A stretch of 64,000 nucleotides of DNA from Lithospermum erythrorhizon (lineage: Eukaryota > Streptophyta > Magnoliopsida > Boraginales > Boraginaceae). The notes under the pieces were generated by a model. It was given only the letters and a program-made list of their open reading frames with translations, was not told where the DNA came from and did no database searches. Location of the stretch: contig JADFUC010001135.1 of NCBI GenBank assembly GCA_019722365.1, forward strand, positions 248,001-312,000, written 5' to 3'. Made by a program: the position numbers and the translations under genes. Shown here one piece after another: positions 1 through 11,967 of the stretch; positions within the stretch are counted from its first letter, which is position 1, and every line of letters starts with the position of its first letter.

Positions 1-1933
1 TTTCAGGTTTAGCTGCTCTTGGTTTGGGCACTTATGGATCTCATGGGTTTAAGCCCCAAAACCCTTCTTATAAAGAGGTGATTTTTTCTCAATTTTATTG
101 ATTTAGTTTTTAATTATATTTATTTTTACTGTAATTTGGCCAAATGTGGCTGTTTTATTAAATATGATTTGTAATAAACCAAACCAAACCAAACCAAGCT
201 AAGGCTTATAAAAGTAATTGGGGACATATGAATACGATATCACCATTTAACTCGATGTTGGGTTTCAGTATGTTGGTTCATCTCTTTAGTTAATTCCGTA
301 AATGCTAATGCTATGTTTGGATTTGGAATACTTGGTTGCAATTGATCAGATTTGTTTGTATAAATTGGGTGGGAGTATTTGAAATCCAATGGATTTTTTT
401 GAGTTAAGTTCGATGAATTTGAAAGGCCTACTTGATTCCAAATACTCGACTTAAAATCCAAACTAACTGAAATTTTATTAAGCCAGACCGGACTATATTG
501 CTTACATCCAGTGGATGCATATATTTTTTCTATAGTGATGTTTTATTGTGGATGATAATGCTGGTTGTTGCTTATTGGTCTTTTTTTGTCGTTCCAGGTG
601 TGGCAAACTGCGTCTCTGTACCATTTGGTTCACACTGCAGCCTTGCTTAGTGCCCCAATAACTAAACACCCCAACATTGTGCGTAATGCTTCTGATTAAC
701 TACTTTTTTGGGGTTATTTTGAATTCTTATTTTATTTCATCCAAGTAGTTTGAAGTCAAAGATTTTATATTCTTTGGTTCTTTTATATAATGGAATACAT
801 CAAAATGGCTCATGGCACTACCTATGCTTTTTATCTTTTGTGAAGTAGTTGATAGGGTTGGCATGTTGATGTTGATGAAGTAGTTGAGATTTTGACTAGA
901 AAAATTTGACTAAGGATATATGTTTATGCTATTACTGATGCCAAATTATTGATTCATTGTGATTCCCACAGTTTGGAGGCCTACTTACTGCAGGAATAGT
1001 TGCATTCTCTGGGACGTAAGTGGCCATTTCCTTTTTTGGATTTTATTGTATCTCGAAACGTTTAATTAGGGATGATGAGAAGTATGCAAGACTTTCTTTT
1101 TTTAATCATTTCGTAGCTGCATAGTCGTTGGTCACTGCATACACCATGTTTGATTATTTTATTAACTTAAAGGGATAACTACCATATTGTCATGTTATTT
1201 CAATCAAATTCATTCTTTTAGTTTCAAAGCCTACTCCCAAAAGGAAGATATGGTCTGTTTGAATTCTGTTATAGTAAGGCGGAGAGACATTATTCTGTTG
1301 GAGTTTTGAGTTTCTTTACTTCATTTTTGCATGCAGAACATCTGTGATCTTAGATATCATTTCCGTCTTGTTAATTGGATAATCAGACTCTGCCCTTATG
1401 ACCATTTCGGCTGAGCAGCGAATGATGTGAAGATACTTACGGATTACTTTATGCATTGAATTATTTCAGTCCTGCTGTCTAACTATTACTCCCTCCTTTC
1501 GATAAAAATTGTCTAGTTTTGACTTTAAAAAAAAATTAAGAGATAAGATATTTAATACTCCGTTAAAGTTGAAGTTAAAGTTGACTTATTCTTTAAAATA
1601 CATACTCCATGAACATTGGTCAAATGGGACAAGTTATGGGAAATGAAAAAAGAGTGAAAGTAGACAATCTTCATGCGAAGGAGGAGTATCTTTTTATCTT
1701 TTTATCAAGCAACCTGACTTTGTTCCCGTTAAATTTGATTTCCCCCTTTCTCCTCTAAACTTCTGCATACTTTCGATCTGGTCATGATTATATGGAAATT
1801 AAATTTATAATGTGACCATTGCTTCATGTGCAGATGCTACACTGTTGCATTTCTTGAAGACAGAAAATATTCAACCTTAGCCCCGTTCGGTGGTTTTGCA
1901 TTTATTGCAGCTTGGGGCAGCTTACTATTGTAG
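1..1933 (+). CDS. TMEM256/DUF423-type small membrane protein, 5' partial
   Basis: Four coding exons can be read: (before 1)-77, 598-678, 972-1015 and 1834-1933, the last ending in TAG. All joins use GT donors and AG acceptors and keep the frame. The joined peptide begins SGLAALGLGTYGSHGFKP, continues with VWQTASLYHLVHTAALL and FGGLLTAGIVAFSGTCY, and ends FGGFAFIAAWGSLLL. This is the plant TMEM256 homologue family, a protein of roughly 110 residues with several short hydrophobic segments. The glycine- and alanine-rich stretches here fit membrane helices. Only the N-terminal ten or so residues should lie upstream of the window. Function is not established for the family. No frameshift or stop is seen, so the gene looks functional. 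Intron 3 carries a Stowaway MITE. Family assignment is from recognition of the peptide, not a search. Confidence 0.85.
1489..1686. mobile_element. Stowaway-like MITE in intron 3 of the TMEM256-like gene
   Basis: About 198 bp are bounded by inverted ends CTCCCTCCTTTCG (left) and, read on the other strand, CTCCTCCTTCGCATG (right). The similarity continues inward through a shared ATTGTCTA motif. A TA dinucleotide sits directly outside both ends (1487-1488 and 1687-1688), matching the TA target duplication of Tc1/mariner Stowaway elements. There is no coding capacity. Confidence 0.75.
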
Positions 1934-2350
1934 GAAGCACAATCTCTTCTTACAGAAATGGATATCTCTCGAAGTCTATAAACGTAACTGCATATATAAC
2001 TTGTATCTCTTGCAGTTAGTCTGCAACTTTTTTACCGATACTCATTTCAAATCCTTCATTCTGTGCTTTTGCCTGAGGGGTCTTGTTGTATCTTTCTGCG
2101 GAATATATGAGATGCCTAGTTGCCTTGTTAGAACAATTATGCTCTTTGTTTCGATATGCTTGCATTCTGATGTTTCAATTAGTCTGATAATAACAGAAAA
2201 CGATTTATTATTTGGTTGAATCAATAATCCAATAATGTGACTTTTGGCTGACCTTTTTTCTCCTACTTGTTAGGTTATATATTTGTTGTAATAAATTTAG
2301 GGTACGAATTTTGCCTCAATTTCTAACTCGATATTTACACTCCAACGTTT
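1934..2350. other. 3' flank of the TMEM256-like gene
   Basis: This stretch holds the probable 3' untranslated region and a short spacer up to the 5' LTR of the Ty3 element. I see no gene in it. The open frame starting at 1890 is the out-of-frame reading of the last TMEM256 exon and its 3' UTR. Confidence 0.5.
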
Positions 2351-2840
2351 CGAGCATATAGAGGGCTTTCTGACTTTCGTTAAAGCCCAAGTGAGTAATA
2401 CCCCAAGTGGAGAAAGTTTCAATTTGTGTCCATAGCTATTAAGACGGTGACAAGTGTTACCATTAAAGACAAATCTATCACGATTTCACTAGATTGCCTC
2501 TTATAAATATCTTATTCATAAGACATTTATTCTTTTCTATTGCACTCTATTATTTTTCAGGTACAATCATTAAAATACAAATACTAACTCGATCGTCAAG
2601 GAAATGCCTTATCGCCTCCCGCTGTTACGCCAAAATATGATTGCTTCTTGGGACCTCGTTAGGATTTCCAGATTACAACCACTCCAAAGATCTTCCGCAG
2701 CTTTTATGTTATAGCCGTTTTTACATACTGCACTCAAAGAGGACTATTTCTACTAAGTCAATCTAATCAGCATTTTAAGAAATCCTGTAATGTAGAGTGA
2801 CATTTGTGCTATAGTTATTCTAGAGCATCACATTTATCGT
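2351..2840 (+). repeat. 5' LTR of the Ty3 element
   Basis: Shares with 11333-11825 the blocks ATATAGAGG, TTAAAGCCCAAG, CCCAAGTGG, CATAGCTAT, GTACAATCATTAAAATACAAA, AAGAGGACTATTTCTACTA and ACATTTATCG in the same order and spacing. It ends next to the primer-binding site at 2841. The exact first base is uncertain because the terminal TG has decayed. Confidence 0.75.
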
Positions 2841-3102
2841 TGGTGCCATCTGAACGATTTAAAGATAAAGATGAATAATACAAACGTGTCGGTTCATGAT
2901 TCACAACAAAACAATGCGCCCATTGAACAACCATACCCCAATGCCTAAATTCGATACTGTGTGCTTTCCTAAAACACAAAGGCGGGTCAATGAGCAATTA
3001 GATTTAAAAAGACAAGACAAATCCATCTCAAGCATACATAACACTGCATATGGTGTATCTTTCCGAGAGTAGCGAGTTCCTCTCAAGAATCCCAAGATAA
3101 TC

Positions 3103-3727
3103 ATGAGAGGCCTCCAACGTGCCCAGAGTACCTCAGCAGGTGCCCGAACTTGTGCTGATCCTGCCACTCAAAAATTACAACAAGAATTAGCGGATATTAA
3201 GGAAATCATGAAAACATTCATGCTAACCGCTATTCACAAAAAAGAATGTAAAACAAAAATGTCATTTACGGATAGGTTAGATGGGGTATCCCTACCAAAG
3301 GGATTCATTTTTCCTCAATTCACCTAATATAATGGAACATGTGATCCTATAAATCATCTACAAGGGTTTTTGGCCAAGATGACAATTACATCAAACGATC
3401 CGGACATATATGCGAAAGCCTTTTCCAATAGCTTAGTGGATCGTGCATTGAATTGGTACATGGCCTTGCCTTTCAAATCCATAGATTCATATCAAATGCA
3501 TCATGGATGCATTCATTGTAACGCTCGCCGCCAGAAAAGACGCCAAAAATGGGAGAATTCAACAGATGGGGGGGCGTAGTTCTAAGCGCGGAATTACAGC
3601 CCTCGCTTCAAAAAAAAAAGCGGCTAAAGGCAAATTCACGCTGAGATTCCATAACGACGGGTCGAATTCCACAAGAGTGCTCGCAGCGCAATTTACGCCC
3701 AAATTGAAGGAAAGAATCGCTTCCTAA
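3103..3727 (+). pseudogene. Ty3 gag remnant
   Basis: Translation gives a coiled, charged N-terminal part (LQQELADIKEIMKTF), then SFTDRLDGVSLPKGF, FPQFT and YNGTCDPINHLQGF, and then LVDRALNWYMALPFKSIDS. This is the Retrotrans_gag core pattern of plant Ty3 elements, in which a conserved tryptophan-containing motif follows the domain of target-directed capsid protein. An in-frame stop at 3325 and a frameshift near 3500 split it over two frames, and no complete zinc knuckle is left. It is a non-functional capsid gene; with no intact frame it cannot build particles by itself. Confidence 0.75.
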
Positions 3728-4026
3728 GCCAAGCGAATGAGAAAGGGAACTGCATGTAAGGGATAAAACTCGCTATCGCGAAAGTATCATCAGCGAACAT
3801 GCATTTGCATAATTAATGAATGTAGAATTGTCAATGCGGAAATTGAAAAATTCATAAAAAAAGGATACTTGAATGAATTTACGCGGGGAAGTGGAACTCG
3901 AGGACAATACACGCCAAAACCAAGTAGAGCCCACCCCCACCACAAAGGAAACCAGGTCCCACAGAGGCGCCCGTGACTCACTAGGGGCGATTGATACTCA
4001 TTTCCTAGCGGTATCGCTATGCAGGG

Positions 4027-4392
4027 GTGATCACGCACCTTAAAGAATTATGCCCGAAGAGAGGTATATTCAATCAACCAAACCGGTACGAAGAACAGAC
4101 AATCAACTTCTCATATAAGGAGTTGATAGAGATTGAGCTGCTAGATGATAACCCCCCTGGGGTTATCGCCCACACCGCCAACTTTACGCGGATATTATAT
4201 GTGAGCACCTTCGACAAATTGCAGCTCCCGCGGAGCCTAATACAACCGCTCCATACACCGTTAACAAGATTCACAGGCCACTCCATAAATGCCATGGGAG
4301 TGGTCACATTGGATTTCACTATAGGAGCGGATACGAAGGTCACAACAATCGAGCTCGGCCTACAAAATGTTGACATCAAGCACCATTCATAA
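4027..4392 (+). pseudogene. Ty3 protease remnant, active site deleted
   Basis: The 121-residue frame reads VIAHTANFTRILYVSTFDKL, then LQLPRSLIQPLHTPLTRFTGHSINAMGVVTLDFTIG in two further steps. This is the retropepsin region of plant Ty3 elements. In the family a D-T/S-G catalytic triplet lies between the residues corresponding to ANFT and ILY-STFDKL. Here that part is missing, so the enzyme could not work. The downstream flap and C-terminal part are still recognisable. Confidence 0.65.
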
Positions 4393-4629
4393 TGGCATAG
4401 TCAGCCGCATTACTAACCGCACTAAGAGTAATACGCTGGGCTCACCTCATAAGTGGAGTGCTCAGGGCAACAAAAGAAAGCAAGAAGATATTGACCGTGC
4501 CACCGCCGAACAAAAGTGCCCAACGCATGAAAAAAGCAAAGTAGGGAAAATCATATGAGATAAATACGCGAAGAGCAAAGCAAACGAAGACAACCCACCG
4601 AAAAAAGAGAGAGCCGGCAAAAGCAGGCC

Positions 4630-5720
4630 ATGCCACACGAAAACGGAGGTGTTAACCGTCCTTTCACATACAAGAGAATAAGGGAACGAATCCCTGTAAT
4701 TGGTACTAAGTTAGGGAAAGATCATAAACAACGGTTAATAGCCTCGATAAGAGAATTTAAGGATGTATTTGCTTGGGGACATGAGGATATGCCAAACATA
4801 GACCCAGCGGTTGAAGTACACATATTGTACATTGATCCAACTTTCCCACGCATCAAGCAAAAGAAAAGGTTATTTAACATTGAAAGGAATACAAGTGATA
4901 AGTAAAGAGTAAGATTTTAAAGCGCAAGCAACTGTGAGTTAAAAATTCCTTGTAATGGGTGGCGAATGCATCAGTGAAGAAGTTCTAACAACAAATGGCG
5001 AATGCTGTATGATTTTACCAATCAACAAAGATGCCCTAAGGATTTCACCACTTCCTTCTTAGGTTATTTGTTGGATGTATAACGCTACGAGGTCTTTGAC
5101 TTTATGGACGCTCACGAGGATATCACCAAACTGCACGCCCTCGAGGATTAGGAGAAAATTGCATTCATAACCCGAATACGTATCTATACCGTTGTAAGGT
5201 GATGTCGCTTGGATTAAAGAATACAAGAGCCAATTTACCAAATGAATGGTAAATTCTATATTCTTTTTCCAGATCGGGCGCAACATGGAGATTTATGTTC
5301 ATGATATGCTAGTCGTACAGCCAGCACACAAACGGATTAGCAGAACCTTTAATCGCCCACACAAAGTAGATTAAAGGTGAACCCGAGAAGTATTCCTTCG
5401 AGTAAATAATAGAAAGCTTTGGGTATAAGGATTACGGAAAATTGAGCCAAATCCTGACAAGGAAGTGCAAAAGTTAACAGGATGTCTTGCTGCCCTTAAC
5501 CACTTTATATCCAAGTCTAGTCAAAGAAATTTGCCATTTTTCAAAAATCTTAGACGTATATGAAAGGAGAAGTTTCACTGAGATAAAGAATGCAAACAAG
5601 TCATTTCAAGAATCAAGAGATATTTACCAAAATTGATTATCCGACTGCAACTGGGAGAGCGAAGCAAATGTACTAGCCATTTCTCGATATAGCTTATAAG
5701 TATAAGGTTAACTTCTGGAA
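4630..5720 (+). pseudogene. Ty3 reverse transcriptase remnant
   Basis: The frame 4630-4905 gives FKDVFAWGHEDMPNIDP followed by an IDPTFPRIKQKKR segment, the plant Ty3 approach to the RT fingers. Beyond 4905 the frame is broken by indels. The catalytic block is visible around 5291-5314 as IYVHDMLV where the family has YVDDML, so one catalytic aspartate is replaced by histidine. Further on, VQKLTGCLAALNHFISKSS (about 5467-5525) matches the connection region. The sequence is inactive. Confidence 0.7.
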
Positions 5721-5779
5721 GTGTAGGAGTCCGTAAACCGATACACTACCTCGCCCATGCCAGGACGCATTTAGATATC

Positions 5780-6251
5780 CCATAATAGATAAAGCAACTT
5801 TTACCTTGGTAATCTCAACTAGGAAATTGAAAGCTTATTTTGAGTCGCACCCGATACAAGTGGCGATCGATCAACCCTAAACAAGGCGTTATCAAGTCTA
5901 ACTTTGTATGCTTAAATCCACGGGCTATGTAGCCAGTTCCAAATATCATACCTACCAGACTAAGGTCGTGAGCACAAGCATTAGGGGATTTTATAACCGA
6001 ATGCACATCTCGGATACCGCTAGTCATACAAGGGCCAGAGGCTAATGAATCCCATCTTACCCAACCCGATATCTCAAGGGTTTAAGCGGATCATATTCGG
6101 ACACCATGGGAAGGCAGTGGAGATATCTCAAGGGTTTAAGCGGATCATATTCGAACATATCCCCAGAGCTGAGAATGAAAGGGCAGATCGGTTGTCTAGG
6201 CTCCCTACAACCTATTACGAAGTTACCGTAAGAGGTGCATATCAAGTCTAA
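5780..6251 (+). pseudogene. Ty3 RNase H remnant with internal duplication
   Basis: Pieces such as LVISTRKLKAYFESHPIQV (about 5811-5865) and HIPRAENERADRLSRLPTT (about 6154-6210) correspond to the reverse-transcriptase-type RNase H of plant Ty3 elements, whose C-terminal end normally carries N-x-x-AD-x-L. A 32-bp segment is repeated in direct orientation at 6068-6099 and 6122-6153, so the peptide QGFKRIIF occurs twice. The coding frame is interrupted between the two parts. Confidence 0.65.
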
Positions 6252-6479
6252 TTAACCCGCTTTAGCAGCAAGCTATCAAGAGCTACAGAATGGATTCTAA
6301 CCCGATGGATTGGAGGAATCCGATAATTAAGTACCTAACAGATGGAAAACTCCCTAGCGACTGAGGCTAAGAAGGTACGGAACCGAAACTTCAAATACCA
6401 AATTTACCAAGGAGAATTATATAGGAAAATATGGATTACCATCAAGTTAACCCGTGTCAACCGAGGATGCCCCTGCAAA

Positions 6480-7500
6480 CCGTTAGTAGAAATACATGAG
6501 CGATGCTGAAGCTACATCACACATCCTTAGCTATCAAGATCACCAGAGTAGGATACTATTGGCTAACGCTGGTAAAGGATGCAACTGCATATGTAAAGAG
6601 GTGTGACGCTTGCTAGCGGATGGGAAATGGCTCCCAATTGCCCACTTCATCCCTAACACCTGTAGTAAGCCCCATTCCATTCGCTATGTAGGGAATCGAC
6701 CTTGTAGGGAAACTTCCAAAATCCAAAGGAGGAGCTGAATTTACTATTATAGCGGTTGATTATTTTAGCAAGTGGGTAGCAAACGCCTCTAAAGTTAAGA
6801 CTGTAAGTCGAGGATATCGTGATGCTTATGACAAAATATTCTCACATGGCTCAGATTCAAAATATTGGTGTCGAGAATGGACCAGCTTTGAGGGACAAGT
6901 ATCGAGGATTTTTGTGAGAAGTTTGGCATCGAGCATCGATTTGCACCCGTCTATTATCCCCAAGCTAATGGACAGATGGAGGTCATGAACTGCATCATCT
7001 TCAAAGGCATAAAGAAAATATACCATGTAGCAAGAAAATTCCAGGGGAAGCTTGGATAGAGGAACTCCCAACAAGGTTATGGTCGCCTAATCCACGCCAA
7101 ATCGCAATGTACCAGGCTCCCTTTAGCTTAGCTTACGGAGCGGTATGTTTTACGCAGGTTGGGGTTTACTCACAAGCAAATCAAATCTGGAAGAGATAGG
7201 AATGACCATCGACAGGGAATATCTTAACTTCGTTGATTAGTTAAGAGAAGAAGCACTTTACAAAGGGTCAAGAACCGCCTCGGCTTCCATCCTGGGGACC
7301 TAGTACTACGGTTAAGTTCAGCAAGCCAACCTAGGGAACAAAGCAAAAGCTGAAAGCCCCTCGAAATGGAAGGACCCTGGTATCGCACAAGTTAAGGTCA
7401 TGGGACCAAGCATATGAGCTAGAGGACCTAGATGGTAAACGGTTCCTCGAACATGGCATGCATCTAAATTGTGCAAGAGCATGTAACCGCCTCATCAGTG
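6480..7500 (+). pseudogene. Ty3 integrase remnant
   Basis: The zinc-binding end is visible as YVKRCDAC with upstream histidines near 6500-6610. The catalytic core starts with IDLVGKLPKSKGGAEF and IIAVDYFSKWVA (about 6695-6780), where the D of VDYFSKW is one of the DDE residues. Later VENGPAL and CEKFGIEHRFAPVYYPQANG (about 6873-6972) are recognisable in shifted frames. The C-terminal part holds a KNRLGFHPGDLVLR motif near 7267-7308. Many stops and shifts show it is inactive. Confidence 0.75.
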
Positions 7501-8644
7501 GCTACGTGAACCGCCCCAAGAAGTGGTGCCCAATCTTATATAACCATTAATAAAAGCAAGTGATTTTCTTTATGACTTGTTAAAATTATGCGGAGAACGC
7601 TACATCAATCAGCTGGCATGCAAATCCATAAATATAATTATATGCATTCACATGCACTTAGACCAAAAGATGAACTGATCATTCGTTGGTCATAAAATAA
7701 AATGCCTCAGAATGCCTCCAGAAAGAGGTTACAAACCGAAAATAAGCTTGTAATAAAGCAAATCCACCGGTTAATCATGAAATCGATGGCGCCCCATAAG
7801 TGTGTCAATCCTCTTGACTTTAACAAGGAAGACAATGGACATTGGGTGAGTAAAGGGCATAGTCATGCCCACTAAACCATAATGGTACATAAAAGTAATT
7901 ATAAACAGAACAATTTGGAAGTAAATGCGTAGACATAATAAGAAAATGACAGGGCAAAGTAACGCTTGTATTACAAACAAGCGCTTACAAAAATAAAAGC
8001 AAAATAGTCATAGCAGATGTCTCTTAAAATACAAATACAAGCCAACAAATCGCTAGGTATCAAGAGGGGGATCGGGCGGTCAGCCGGGCGGCCTTCTTCC
8101 AGAAATGGTTAAAGTGGCCAGAAAGATCCAAAGGAGCAAACCACTTTTCGTGGTATTCCGAACAAGCTCCTCATATTACATAACGGAGGATTAACATCCT
8201 TATAAGTTTTGGTGCCGTGTTACGCAGGCCGCTTTCTTAGCCTCCGCCGAACCTCAGACTGGCCGGCAAGCATTTTTCGCCGATTTCACCTCGCTCAATT
8301 TACCGGGAAAAGCCTCTTCAACGGTTTCACCATATGCCTGAGCTCACCCACCTTTTTGGTTGTCTCGATTGGCGGGACCACCTGAAGGCAATCTAGCTTC
8401 TAAGAATTGTCAAAGTGCTCAACTTCCAAAGCGAGAAAACCTAGCTCAAGAGCACGTGTTTTGATCCTCGACCTACGGTCAAAGCTCCTTTCTGCCTCCT
8501 CGATATCTAGTCACCGCGACTTTTGAGTTTGGCATTCTCCTCTTCCACCTTGACCTCAGCTTGCAAGGCTCCCTCTCCTTCTCTCACAGTTTCATGCCAA
8601 GATCATCCAAGAGATCCGCCATGTGCCAAAGGTGAGTTTCAGAT

Positions 8645-10495
8645 TCATAGCCTATAAGGACAATGCAGGAAATAAATATATGTACTCAAAATAAAGGGAG
8701 AAAGGAGGGAAGAAGGAGTTACCTTTATCAAATGGCGAGCAAGAGCACCATGAATCTCCCAGCGGATCGGTGAATGATTTAATCCTTCCCGATTCACTCT
8801 AGTAAGCAGTGGACGCGAAGCGGAAAGCATCCGATTTCTTCCACAACGCTGAAGTTCTTGGGTTACCCGAAATCGCTAAGAGGGTGGGCAAGTCCAGAGC
8901 ACTGGCAATTCGTTTGGATCGGGAAATGAATCAACCTCATCAAGCAGTCAGTCCTCACGCGAGCGGAATCAAGTTGGTAACTGCCCGCTTGTTCTTTCCC
9001 GTGAAAAATTGGAGAGTAGCGGGGAGGGTCCTCACCAAGTCCGTAATGTCGAGGGGCTGGGCGAGCAACGGATTCTTTGCCTTTTCGAACGAGGGGCGGG
9101 GGGGCGCGCCTGCAGGGAGTTTCACCTTTTTCCGATACAACAAATAGGATTTAGCGGTTGTTGGTGGAACCGTTAAGAACACGTGAACCGCAGCTTCCTT
9201 TTTAGATGATTTCTGACCAATTTGGCTCACAATAAAGGGAACGCTGGCCGCTACTATCAGGAAAAGTGGCACGCCTGGGATCCACGCATTCAAATGGGTC
9301 GGGTCAAGACTTCATCTCGCGAAAGTTACAGGGTTAGGTCAGAAAGAAAGAGGGCCAAAAACTAAAACATGGTTATACCCCAATCAACAGGAGGCACCAC
9401 TGCTGGGTCAAACTCTTTGGAGCGAATGAGACCCGCTTGAACTAAAACACCCTCCTCGCAAAAGACTTTATGGTGCTGATTTATCGAATAGTCGCCTGTG
9501 GGCGATCCTGGGCCTTCATCAAAGCAGTTTTCTTAAACTTGGGATGCAATGCTTCCCCCAAAGAGGTCCACCTCTAGGGAACCGCATCTCTCATACCCCC
9601 TCTCATGAAACACCATTTCAATCTCTTCGGCTAGACTTTGTCAAACTCAGTCGCTTGTTATTGCTGCGCCAAAATGGGAAGCGAGGTGTTGGTCCCGAAT
9701 GGGAAGTGGTGTGCATGTTAAAGAAAAAGGGGACTTTAGGGTTTATTTCAGCTAGCCTACAAGCTACTATGAAAATAGTAATAGCTAGCCACCTACTAGG
9801 GCGGATTTGCTGGGGCACGGTTAACCGCTATTAATAATTCATCTATAAAGTAACAAAGCGAAAGTTAGGCTCCATAGGATAAGGACTCTATATACATGGC
9901 GGTCCACCCAGAGGCTAAAGGACCTTTCATTATGGGATAGTCAACTAGCTAATTCAAAAACCCGCTCCCTTCTAACGAAGACGATCTCTGCTGCATTTAA
10001 GTGGACGGATAAATATCGCCTAAAAATTAACTAAATCCTCATCCGAAAAGACGGGGTAAGTTGTTTCAATGGGAATGTCAAATTCGGTTTATCTCAAATT
10101 GCCGGGTGTCTCGCCAAGAGGATGAAGGAGCCGTGTGAGCCCCGAGACGACTGCTTGGTGTAAGACAACGGTCACCTAACCGCTAAAGCTTCAATGGAGA
10201 GAATGTCTTAATCTCGTGGGTTTTCTCCTGCCTCCCGCATCTCCACAGCTTGAGCCACATCCTGAGGAATCGCTATATTAACAAAAGGATCGTGGTCTCG
10301 AGAAAAGATCAAATGCCCATTGCAAACTTCTACACCTGGCGACGCATACAATCTAAATGGTGATGCGGTTTGTGGATACATTACCGTGACGCGAGTCGGG
10401 TCTTGGTTGGGGTTAGATTCCTTGATTGACGCGAAGTCCCAAGAGGGAGTTGGGAGGAATTCTTGCGGGGAACCGACTGCAACCGGTTGACCCAA
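8645..10495 (-). pseudogene. Antisense extra-ORF region of the Ty3 element
   Basis: Between pol and the 3' LTR the longest frames lie on the minus strand: 10495-10208 (95 codons), 9818-9618 (66), 9293-8955 (112) and 8830-8645 (61). Read in order they resemble one decayed protein gene opposite in direction to gag-pol. The first frame is MGQPVAVGSP..., rich in Pro, Asp and Val; the third contains FLTVPPTTAKSYLLYRKKVK and a proline-rich APPRPSFEKAK segment. I do not recognise a domain and assign no function. Tat-lineage Ty3 elements of plants are known to carry such additional ORFs, sometimes antisense, downstream of pol, so position and direction fit. These could be chance open frames in places. 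Confidence 0.45.
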
Positions 10496-11332
10496 CGAAA
10501 GTTAAACAAGAAACACGAAACTTTGAAGAATCAAAGACCAAAATATGAACAATTTGGGGAAAAATAAAAAGGCTCCAAGAACATTCAAAATATGGGAAAG
10601 AAGACCCTTCCTCCCCAAGATAAAAAAATCACCTTTATAACCTTCCCAACTTACACATAAACCAGATTTCACATGTATTTAAACATATTATCAAATAAAG
10701 ATAAGAACCGGGATAAAAGTGCATATCCCCAATAATCTCCTGCACTGTCCTCCTAGCCAAAAAACTCAAGGAGAAATCTACCACTCTTGAGGGTGCAAAA
10801 CCTAACTCATTTGAAGGGGAATACCACTTTGGGAATATCGAAATGCATAATAAAAGCACTTCAAGGAAACCCTAGAGTCAACCAGAAAAGACACATACCT
10901 TAAAATTGCAAATAACTTAAGTGGAAGCCAAGCAGGTTTGCGCCAAGTCGAAGGTTACAGACGGCAGAGTGACGTTGCAAGGTTCAGAGGAAAGAAGAAG
11001 ATGAAAAGTTTTGGACAAATGAAAGCAAAAGTACACATTAAACAAAGTAAAGTACCTTTTATAGGGCTTAACACCCACTGAGTTGGATCCCTTTCATCGA
11101 GGTAAGACACGTGTAATAGCATGGCTTGGTGTTCCACAAAGGAAGGAATTAATCGGAGCAAATGGTGCCGAGGACCCACGGGCGGGTTTTGTCTAATAGG
11201 CGATACTTATCAAATATGCGGTTCTCCTCCAAAGATCGATATTCGTCAAGGTGAGCTATCCAACGAGCGGTTCTCGCCCACGGGAATGGCCTTCGATATC
11301 TCCAAATAGCACGTTACCCTCTAGTTGGAGGG

Positions 11333-11825
11333 GCACTGATATATAGAGGATTTTTCGATTAAAGCCCAAGGAGTTGTGCCCCAAGTGGATAAGGCCTTCA
11401 GGAGGCCATAGCTATCAAGATGGTGACAAAGCAAGTAATTACTGCGATGGTTGGTACCTACGACTCACTTCAGATTTCTACCATATAAATACCTCACGCA
11501 TAATACACTTATTCTTTTACTACAATTTACTATTTTACAGTACAATCATTAAAATACAAACACTAACTTGATTGTCGGAGTGTTTGTGGATCGCACTGCG
11601 GTCACGGTTTCGTATCATGGCGGATCAAGTTGACTCGCTAGCATTTCCGCATCAAGAACTACCCAAAGACTACATCAAGCTATAAGAGGGAGCGGTTTTC
11701 ACGCACTTGACTTAAAGAGGACTATTTCTACTAGGCCGACTCCGATTGTAGAAAGACCAATTGTACCGAGAAATCACGTAATAACTTTATCATGTCCAAT
11801 TATTCTAACGGATTACATTTATCGC
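11333..11825 (+). repeat. 3' LTR of the Ty3 element
   Basis: Starts after the purine-rich tract GTTGGAGGGGCAC with TGATATATAGAGG and ends ACATTTATCG. Conserved blocks with the 5' LTR lie in the same order. It has drifted by many substitutions and small indels. Confidence 0.75.
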
Positions 11826-11967
11826 CTGGATAACGCGACTATATTATTATATAACAACATTGAATAAAATTCTGGATTTTGGTTTTACGAAGCAACATCA
11901 GACAACCGATTCAATTAGTGTGTATCATTTTGGGAGCATAAAGATCATTTTACCTAATTAAATTCAT

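Larger units (their letters stand above)
2351..11825 (+). mobile_element. Ty3/gypsy LTR retrotransposon, Tat-like, decayed
   Basis: Two related LTRs of about 490 bp (2351-2840 and 11333-11825) flank about 8.5 kb. A primer-binding-like TGGTGCCATCTGAACG follows the 5' LTR directly at 2841. A purine-rich GTTGGAGGGGCAC precedes the 3' LTR. In between, in Ty3 order, are remnants of gag, protease, RT, RNase H and integrase, all on the plus strand with many stops and frameshifts. The 3.8 kb between integrase and the 3' LTR carries longer open frames on the minus strand, a layout known from Tat-lineage elements. LTR divergence is high with several indels, so the insertion is old. I could not find a clear target-site duplication. 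Confidence 0.85.

Noticed and set aside
1890..2219. 109-codon plus-strand frame after the TMEM256 exon
   Set aside because: It overlaps the last TMEM256 exon in another frame and continues into its 3' UTR; cysteine- and leucine-rich without a domain.
3790..4038. 82-codon minus-strand frame in the Ty3 element
   Set aside because: Opposite strand of the gag-protease region; no recognisable content.
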